A stretch of 64,000 nt of DNA from NORP240 sp965222175 (GTDB lineage: Bacteria; Pseudomonadota; Gammaproteobacteria; Pseudomonadales; Pseudohongiellaceae). The stretch is taken from positions 4,402,001 to 4,466,000 of the forward strand of contig OZ244938.1 in NCBI GenBank assembly GCA_965222175.1, written 5' to 3'. The position numbers and the translations under genes are program-made. A model generated the notes under the pieces. The model made no database searches. It saw only the letters and a list, made by a program, of their open reading frames with translations, and was not told the DNA's origin. Positions 58,356 through 64,000 of the stretch are shown piece after piece; the stretch's first letter is position 1; each line of letters opens with the position of its first letter.

Positions 58356-60566
58356 GTGGACGTACGCGCCACCGACACCATCGATTCCCTGACGGGGAAC
58401 CTTTCTTCCTATCTGGTACCGAACCAGGTCAACTCCGTCAGACGGGCGTACTATTACGCGGAACAGGCCCATGACGGCCAGTTCCGCCGAAGCGGCGACC
58501 CCTATGTAACCCATCCCCTGGCCGTGGCCAATATCCTGTGCGATATGCACATGGATCACCAGAGCCTGATGGCGGCCATGCTCCACGACGTCATCGAAGA
58601 CACCGGCATCACCAAGACGGCCATCAAGAATCAGTTTGGTGGAACCGTTGCCGACCTGGTGGATGGCGTCAGCAAGCTCAACAAGATCAATTTCAGTTCC
58701 CGGGCCGAAGCCCAGGCGGAAAACTTCCAGAAAATGGCCATGGCCATGGCCAAGGACCTGCGGGTGATCCTGGTGAAGATCGCCGACCGCCTGCACAACA
58801 TGCGTACCCTGGGTGTGCTGGCTCCGGAGAAACGACGACGGATTGCCCGGGAAACCCTGGATATTTATGCCCCTATCGCCAACCGCCTGGGCATGAACAA
58901 TGTCAGGGTGGAATTTGAGGAGCTGGGATTCCAGGCCCTTTATCCCATGCGGGCGAAACGAATTGCCGCCGCGGTCAAGAACATTCGTGGCAATCGCAAG
59001 GAAATCGTTTCCCAGATTCAGACCTCCCTGGAAGCCTGCCTGGAACGGGAAGGCCTGCCGGGCCGCACCATCGGCCGCGAAAAGCACCTGTACAGCATCT
59101 ACCAGAAAATGCGCACCCAGCGTAAATCATTCTCGGAAATCATGGATGTCTATGCCTTCCGCATCATCGTCGACAAGGTGGATACCTGCTACCGGGTACT
59201 GGGTGCGGTGCACAATCTCTACAAACCGGTGCCGGGTCGCTTCAAGGACTACATTGCCATTCCCAAGGCCAATGGTTACCAGTCCCTGCATACCAGCCTG
59301 TTCGGCATGCACGGCGTACCCATCGAAATCCAGATACGCACGGAAGAAATGGAAGCCATGGCCAACAACGGCATCGCTGCCCACTGGCTGTACAAGACCG
59401 GCGACGAGTCACCCTCCAACGCCCATATGCGGGCCCGGGAATGGGTCAATGGCCTGCTGGAGCTGCAAAAAAGCGCCGGCAATTCACTGGAGTTTATCGA
59501 GCACGTCAAGATCGACCTGTTCCCCGACGAGATTTACGTGTTCACGCCCAAGGGATCCATCTCCCAGCTTCCTGCCGGCTCCACTGCTGTCGACTTTGCC
59601 TATTCCATCCACACCGACGTGGGCAATTCCTGTGTCGCCTGTCGGATAAACCGGCGGCTGGCTCCATTGAGCGAGCCGCTGCAGAGTGGTCAGACGGTGG
59701 AAATCATTACTGCCCCCGGGGGACGGCCAAACCCGGCCTGGCTGAGTTTCGTGACCACCGGCAAGGCCCGGAGCAACATCAGGCATTTTCTCAAGAACCA
59801 GCGTCATTCGGAGTCCGTGGCACTGGGGCGCCGCCTGCTGAACAAGGCGCTGGCCACGTTCGAGACCCAACTGGACGAAATCCCTCTCGAAGACATCGAG
59901 CAGGTACTCAAACAGACCAGCCAGGCCAGCCTGGAAAAACTGCTGGCGGAAATAGGCCTTGGCAACCGCATGGCCTACATGGTGGCTCAACGCCTGGCAC
60001 CGAATTCCCGGGCCCGGGATGAAATGGATGATGCAGAATCACAGCACTCCCTGGCGATACGTGGCTCAGAGGGCCTGGTGATGAACTATGCCAAGTGCTG
60101 CCACCCGATACCCGGGGATCCCATAGTCGGTCACGTCAGTTCCGGCCGCGGCATGGTCATCCACACCGACGACTGCAACAATATCGCGGACATTCGCGAC
60201 AACCCGGAAAAATGTGTCACGGTTACCTGGGACCCTGATGTCGAAGGAGAGTTTTCCGTGGAGTTGCGGGTCGAGCTGGAAAACCAGCGCGGCATCATCG
60301 CCACCCTGGCCACCGCCATAACCGGTGCAGAAGCCAACATCGAGAAGATCAGCACCCTGGAAAGGGACGCCAGGCTGAGTATCGTCAACCTGTTGATCAG
60401 CGTCCACAACCGCGTTCACCTGGCACAGGTCATGCGCCGGATACGTCTGATCAATGCCGTGGCTTCGGTAAGCCGGGTGAAAAGCCGGGCCACTCGCAAG
60501 GTTATCAGGAACAATTTCGACGGCCACCAGTACGAGCGCGACAATGACAAAGATTCAACCCGTTAA
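58356..60566 (+). CDS. spoT: Bifunctional (p)ppGpp synthetase/hydrolase
   Basis: A 736-residue SpoT-type enzyme. An HD hydrolase domain with MLHDVIEDTGI is near residue 70. The synthetase domain follows (RFKDYIAIPKANGYQSLHT), then TGS (VFTPKGSISQLPAGSTAVDFAY), a helical region, a zinc-finger-like segment (YAKCCHPIPGD) and a C-terminal ACT domain. The length fits SpoT (702 in E. coli). The GTG start at 58356 follows GGAGGA. It overlaps ridA by 23 bp. Confidence 0.96.
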   Translation: MDVRATDTIDSLTGNLSSYLVPNQVNSVRRAYYYAEQAHDGQFRRSGDPYVTHPLAVANILCDMHMDHQSLMAAMLHDVIEDTGITKTAIKNQFGGTVADLVDGVSKLNKINFSSRAEAQAENFQKMAMAMAKDLRVILVKIADRLHNMRTLGVLAPEKRRRIARETLDIYAPIANRLGMNNVRVEFEELGFQALYPMRAKRIAAAVKNIRGNRKEIVSQIQTSLEACLEREGLPGRTIGREKHLYSIYQKMRTQRKSFSEIMDVYAFRIIVDKVDTCYRVLGAVHNLYKPVPGRFKDYIAIPKANGYQSLHTSLFGMHGVPIEIQIRTEEMEAMANNGIAAHWLYKTGDESPSNAHMRAREWVNGLLELQKSAGNSLEFIEHVKIDLFPDEIYVFTPKGSISQLPAGSTAVDFAYSIHTDVGNSCVACRINRRLAPLSEPLQSGQTVEIITAPGGRPNPAWLSFVTTGKARSNIRHFLKNQRHSESVALGRRLLNKALATFETQLDEIPLEDIEQVLKQTSQASLEKLLAEIGLGNRMAYMVAQRLAPNSRARDEMDDAESQHSLAIRGSEGLVMNYAKCCHPIPGDPIVGHVSSGRGMVIHTDDCNNIADIRDNPEKCVTVTWDPDVEGEFSVELRVELENQRGIIATLATAITGAEANIEKISTLERDARLSIVNLLISVHNRVHLAQVMRRIRLINAVASVSRVKSRATRKVIRNNFDGHQYERDNDKDSTR

Positions 60567-60933
60567 CACGACCGGCGCACCCCAGGCCATCGGCCCCTAC
60601 TCCCAGGCGGTTATTGCCGGCAACCTGGCTTTTTTATCGGGCCAGATCCCGCTGGTGCCGGAAACCATGGAAATCGTGGAAGGTGATCTGCAGGCCCAGG
60701 CTCGGCAGGTTTTCACCAACCTGGCGGCCGTTATCGAGGCCTGTGGCAGCACACCGGCAGATGTTGTGAAGCTGACGATTTACTTGACCGACCTGTCCGA
60801 ATTCCCCCGGGTCAATGACATGATGAGCCAGTTTTTCCGTGAACCTTACCCGGCTCGGGCCACTATCGAAGTCAGCGCTCTACCCAAGGGTGCGCAGATC
60901 GAGGTGGATGCCATCGTGGCGCTGGGCAGCTGA
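60544..60933 (+). CDS. ridA: RidA family enamine/imine deaminase
   Basis: A 129-residue trimeric Rid protein that hydrolyses reactive 2-aminoacrylate-type enamines from PLP enzymes. The family features GPYSQAVIAGNLAFLSGQIPL and the C-terminal PARATIEVSALPKGAQIEVDAIV, with the catalytic Arg (in PARAT), are intact. It starts inside the end of spoT, a common arrangement that suggests co-expression. Confidence 0.95.
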   Translation: MTKIQPVNTTGAPQAIGPYSQAVIAGNLAFLSGQIPLVPETMEIVEGDLQAQARQVFTNLAAVIEACGSTPADVVKLTIYLTDLSEFPRVNDMMSQFFREPYPARATIEVSALPKGAQIEVDAIVALGS

Positions 60934-61117
60934 ATTTCAACGGGACACCCGGCCTCACCGCCATCCGTCGAGCGGTATTGCCAGCAGGGCCTCTACGAAC
61001 GGATCGTGCGGTAGTCGGTGGTGAAAAAACTACCTATACTGTTTAGAGGCGCCAGGAATCCTCCGTTCCGCGTGCACGCAGCATAAACACGAATTTTCGC
61101 CAGGCACATTCTATTCG

Positions 61118-63247
61118 ATGCCCCCAGCCACGACGACCTCCGGCAACTCAACCCAACCGGTACCTGGCGGCAGCCTGGCCCGGACGCCGCTGACATCACT
61201 GAAAGGGGTAGGGCCCGGTATTGAAAAAAAGCTTCGTAACCTGGGGATCTCCACTGTTCAGGATCTGCTATTCCACCTGCCGTTTCGTTACCAGGACCGA
61301 ACCCGGATTGACAACATCAACAGAGCCCGCTTCGGTGAACATGTGCAGCTGCAGGGTGAACTGGTGGCTGCCCGGGTTCTTTACGGTAAACGGCGCAGTC
61401 TCCAATGTACGCTGAAGGACGATACCGGTTTCATCAACCTGCGCTTTTTCTTCTTTACCGCGGCCCAGCAGAATGCACTGAAACCCGGGGTCCGACTACG
61501 CTGCTACGGCGAAGTGCGGCGAGGCAGCGCCGGTTACGAAATCTACCATCCGGAGTATCGATTGCTGGAAGATGACGGCGATGTGCAATTGGAAAATACG
61601 CTGACGCCGATTTACCCTGCCACCGAAGGATTACAGCAGGCCCGATTACGCAGCATTATCGATCAGGCCCTGGGCAGAATGCGCGGGGCCGATGACGTGA
61701 CGGAATACCTGCCGGATGAAATTCGCGCCGGTCTCGGCACCTTGAGCCTGGCCGACGCCATCAGCTATCTGCACCACCCGCCGCAGAATGTCACCCTGGA
61801 ATTGCTGGAATCGGGGCAGCATCCGGCACAGCAGCGGCTTGCCTTCGAGGAACTGCTCAGTCATCGCCTGTGTATGCGCCGATTGAGGCTGGCCGCCAAC
61901 GCCCGGCCGGCAGCCGCCATGCCGGCGCGGAGCACCCTGGTGGAACGCTTCCTGGCACAACTGCCGTTTCAACTGACCGGAGCACAGCAGCGCACTTTCG
62001 TCGATATCGCCAACGACATGGCCAAAACCACTCCCATGCTGCGGCTTGTTCAGGGGGATGTGGGCTCCGGTAAAACCGTGGTCGCCGCTCTTGCCGCCCT
62101 GCGGGCGGTGGAAAACAGATTCCAGGTAGCAATCATGGCACCTACCGAGCTGCTGGCCGAGCAGCACTACCTGAACTTCAGCCAGTGGCTGGAGCCACTG
62201 GGCGTGGAGACCGGCTGGCTGAGCGGCAAGCTGCCGGCCGGCCAGCGCAACAGTCAGCAGCAACGCATCGCCAGCGGTGCCGCGGCGATTGTGGTTGGAA
62301 CCCATGCCCTGTTTCAGGATTCTGTCAGCTATGCCAACCTGGGCCTGGTGATCATCGATGAGCAGCACCGCTTCGGCGTACACCAGCGCATGGCCCTCAA
62401 GGACAAGTCAACCAGTGACGCCCGGGAACCCCATCAGCTGGTAATGACGGCCACGCCAATTCCCCGAACCCTGGCCATGAGTGCCTATGCCGACCTGGAT
62501 TGTTCGGTGATCGACGAACTGCCGCCGGGACGCACCCCGGTGCAGACCCTGGTCATCGGCGACGACCGCCGACCGGAGGTGATCAGCAAGATTCATCAGG
62601 CCTGCAGTAAGGGCGAGCAGGTTTACTGGGTCTGTACCCTGGTGGAGGAATCCGAATCTTTGCAATGCCAGGCGGCAGAAGCCACCGCCAGCAAGCTGCG
62701 GGAACAGTTGCCCGACCTTGCCATCGGCCTGGTGCATGGCCGCATGAAAGCGAAGGAAAAAACCGCCGTGATGGAACAGTTCAAGTCGGGTCAGCTGCAG
62801 CTGCTGGTCGCCACCACGGTAATCGAAGTCGGCGTCGATGTACCCAATGCCAGCCTGATGGTCATCGAAAACTCCGAACGGCTGGGTCTCGCCCAGTTGC
62901 ATCAGCTGCGGGGAAGGGTAGGTCGTGGCAGCAGGCACAGTTACTGTATCCTGCTCTACCAGGCTCCGTTGTCCGAGACTGGCAAGCATCGCCTGTCGGT
63001 AATGCGGGAGAGCAGCGACGGCTTCTATATCGCCGAAAAGGATCTGGAAATCAGGGGGCCGGGGCAGGTGCTGGGCACGCAGCAAACCGGGCTGATGAGC
63101 TTTCGGGTCGCCGATATTGCCCGTGATGCGCACCTGCTTGAAGATGTCCGCAAATACGCCGAGGTGATTCTGCACAGTTACCCGGATGTAATCGACCCAC
63201 TGGTTCATCGTTGGCTGGGAAACCGCGCTGAATACGGCAGGGTCTGA
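61118..63247 (+). CDS. recG: ATP-dependent DNA helicase RecG
   Basis: A 709-residue branched-DNA helicase used in fork regression and recombination. The N-terminal wedge domain (LTSLKGVGPGIEKKLRNLGISTVQDLLFHLPFRYQDRT) is followed by motif I GDVGSGKTVVA, motif II DEQHRFGV, motif III TATPIPRTLA and motif VI QLRGRVGRG. The end TRG-region follows (YAEVILHS). The length fits (693 in E. coli). The gap from ridA is 184 bp. A terminator follows. Confidence 0.97.
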   Translation: MPPATTTSGNSTQPVPGGSLARTPLTSLKGVGPGIEKKLRNLGISTVQDLLFHLPFRYQDRTRIDNINRARFGEHVQLQGELVAARVLYGKRRSLQCTLKDDTGFINLRFFFFTAAQQNALKPGVRLRCYGEVRRGSAGYEIYHPEYRLLEDDGDVQLENTLTPIYPATEGLQQARLRSIIDQALGRMRGADDVTEYLPDEIRAGLGTLSLADAISYLHHPPQNVTLELLESGQHPAQQRLAFEELLSHRLCMRRLRLAANARPAAAMPARSTLVERFLAQLPFQLTGAQQRTFVDIANDMAKTTPMLRLVQGDVGSGKTVVAALAALRAVENRFQVAIMAPTELLAEQHYLNFSQWLEPLGVETGWLSGKLPAGQRNSQQQRIASGAAAIVVGTHALFQDSVSYANLGLVIIDEQHRFGVHQRMALKDKSTSDAREPHQLVMTATPIPRTLAMSAYADLDCSVIDELPPGRTPVQTLVIGDDRRPEVISKIHQACSKGEQVYWVCTLVEESESLQCQAAEATASKLREQLPDLAIGLVHGRMKAKEKTAVMEQFKSGQLQLLVATTVIEVGVDVPNASLMVIENSERLGLAQLHQLRGRVGRGSRHSYCILLYQAPLSETGKHRLSVMRESSDGFYIAEKDLEIRGPGQVLGTQQTGLMSFRVADIARDAHLLEDVRKYAEVILHSYPDVIDPLVHRWLGNRAEYGRV

Positions 63248-63255
63248 TGTGATTC

Positions 63256-63277
63256 CCGGCCTTAGGCCGGTTCTTTT
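63256..63277 (+). terminator. Intrinsic terminator after recG
   Basis: CCGGCC (63256–63261), a TTA loop, GGCCGG (63265–63270), then TTCTTTT to 63277. The short but all-G+C stem with a T-rich run, starting 8 bp after the recG stop, is a convincing rho-independent terminator. Confidence 0.75.
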
Positions 63278-63444
63278 GCCAACCGCTGCCCGGGCAGGCA
63301 AACGGAGTCGAGGGGCAGAACCGGACAGCGGAAATGCGCTAGAATGGTCAGCCGCATCCTGGCTTTCTGCAAAACCGATGCGCGTGCACCAACTGGACTT
63401 CTACTACCAAACCAATTCCGTTTCCTACAAAGCACCCCTGCACT

Positions 63445-64000
63445 ATGTCCTCTGCAACACCCCTGATTGAACGACTGCAAACTAAACTGGAAGGCCGGTT
63501 TCCGGAATTCTCCGCCAAGCTGCCCGGCTATCTGCAACTTATTCGTTTTGACCGTCCCATCGGCGTGCTGCTGTTGCTGTGGCCCACCATCACCGCCCTG
63601 TGGATCGCCGCGGAAGGTCTGCCGGACCTGGACCTGCTGGTAATTTTCGTTCTTGGCACCTACGTGATGCGGGCTGCCGGCTGTGCCATCAATGACTATG
63701 CCGATTACGAATTCGACGGCGATGTCGAACGTACCCGCCACCGGCCCCTGGTCACCGGAAAGTTAAGGCGTCAGGACGCATTTAAAGCTTTCCTGGTACT
63801 GGCAGCATGTGGCTTTGTGCTGGTTCTGTTGACCAACCTCCAGACGATTCTGCTTTCGTTTGGCGCGGTTGCCGTTGCCGCCATCTATCCCTTTATGAAG
63901 CGCTATACCAACCTGCCCCAGGTGGTCCTGGGCATCGCGTTTTCCTGGGGTATTCTCATGGCGTTTACCGCGCAGACGGGCTCGATTCCTGCGGCGGCTT
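63445..64000 (+). CDS. ubiA: 4-hydroxybenzoate polyprenyltransferase, 5′ part (cut by window end)
   Basis: An open frame from ATG 63445 to the window edge (185 complete codons; UbiA has about 290 residues). It is a membrane prenyltransferase attaching the ubiquinone side chain to 4-hydroxybenzoate. The first Asp-rich motif NDYADYEFD, binding the prenyl diphosphate via magnesium, is visible, with RFDRPIGVLLLLWPT and the hydrophobic helices. No ubiC precedes it. The recG–ubiA neighbourhood is as in Pseudomonas, without oxyR. Confidence 0.95.
   Translation, partial: MSSATPLIERLQTKLEGRFPEFSAKLPGYLQLIRFDRPIGVLLLLWPTITALWIAAEGLPDLDLLVIFVLGTYVMRAAGCAINDYADYEFDGDVERTRHRPLVTGKLRRQDAFKAFLVLAACGFVLVLLTNLQTILLSFGAVAVAAIYPFMKRYTNLPQVVLGIAFSWGILMAFTAQTGSIPAAA

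Overview
This 64 kb window is chromosomal DNA from a Gram-negative gammaproteobacterium. The evidence is lipid A and LPS-core genes, rpoH with its RpoH box, slmA, cmoAB, glnE and many outer-membrane lipoproteins. Local gene order matches three separate Pseudomonas neighbourhoods as I remember them: glnE–waaFCGP–wapQ–wapO; mutM, coaD, rsmD, ftsYEX, rpoH, trmB; and rpmGB, radC, coaBC, algC, argB, pyrE, rph/yicC, gmk, rpoZ, spoT, ridA, recG, ubiA. A relative of the Pseudomonadales/Cellvibrionales is therefore the best guess, but the species cannot be read from the sequence. No rRNA, tRNA or CRISPR array was seen.

Regions. 0–16.6 kb: LPS assembly, with hldE (heptose activation), an LpxL-type acyltransferase, a GT-C membrane glycosyltransferase, a core carbamoyltransferase, three kinase-fold domains in two genes, waaG, waaC and waaF, then glnE and a GspE/PilB-type ATPase. 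16.8–19.8 kb: an M48 lipoprotein protease and two unassigned lipoproteins. 20.0–30.9 kb: a compact minus-strand cluster that I do not recognise as a characterised system. It encodes a TolQ/MotA-type proton channel, two VWA proteins each with an ExbD/TolR-like Asp-bearing membrane helix, a degenerate actin/Hsp70-fold protein, a small exported protein, a membrane PEGA–FGE protein lacking the catalytic cysteines, a membrane TPR protein and two lipoproteins, one with a 36-serine run. A periplasmic TPR/TonB-C-like protein (31.6–33.0 kb) may belong to it. 33–46.8 kb: a lone HyuA-like protein, mutM, coaD, a YheT-like hydrolase, rsmD, ftsY-ftsE-ftsX, rpoH, trmB, a YgjP-like peptidase and cmoA-cmoB. 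46.8–48.3 kb: an A+T-richer stretch and a RAYT-type transposase with an altered HUH motif. 48.3–64 kb: ribosomal proteins, radC, coaBC, algC, argB, slmA, pyrE, rph, yicC, gmk, rpoZ, spoT, ridA, recG and the start of ubiA, with an IS110-type remnant between rph and pyrE.

Two threads run across the window. The first is a dispersed 15–19 bp repeat (consensus TTAAGGAACCTCTGATTAA). It occurs at eight intergenic sites, often as an inverted or tandem pair and twice containing a stop codon. The second is dense translational coupling (ATGA, GTGA and TAATG overlaps) in the waa operon and the 20–31 kb cluster, which suggests each is expressed as one unit. The inferred picture for the 20–31 kb cluster is a proton-motive-force-driven 5:2-type motor. 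It would transmit force to periplasmic VWA heads and engage TPR, PEGA and lipoprotein partners at the envelope. This is an inference from domain content only.
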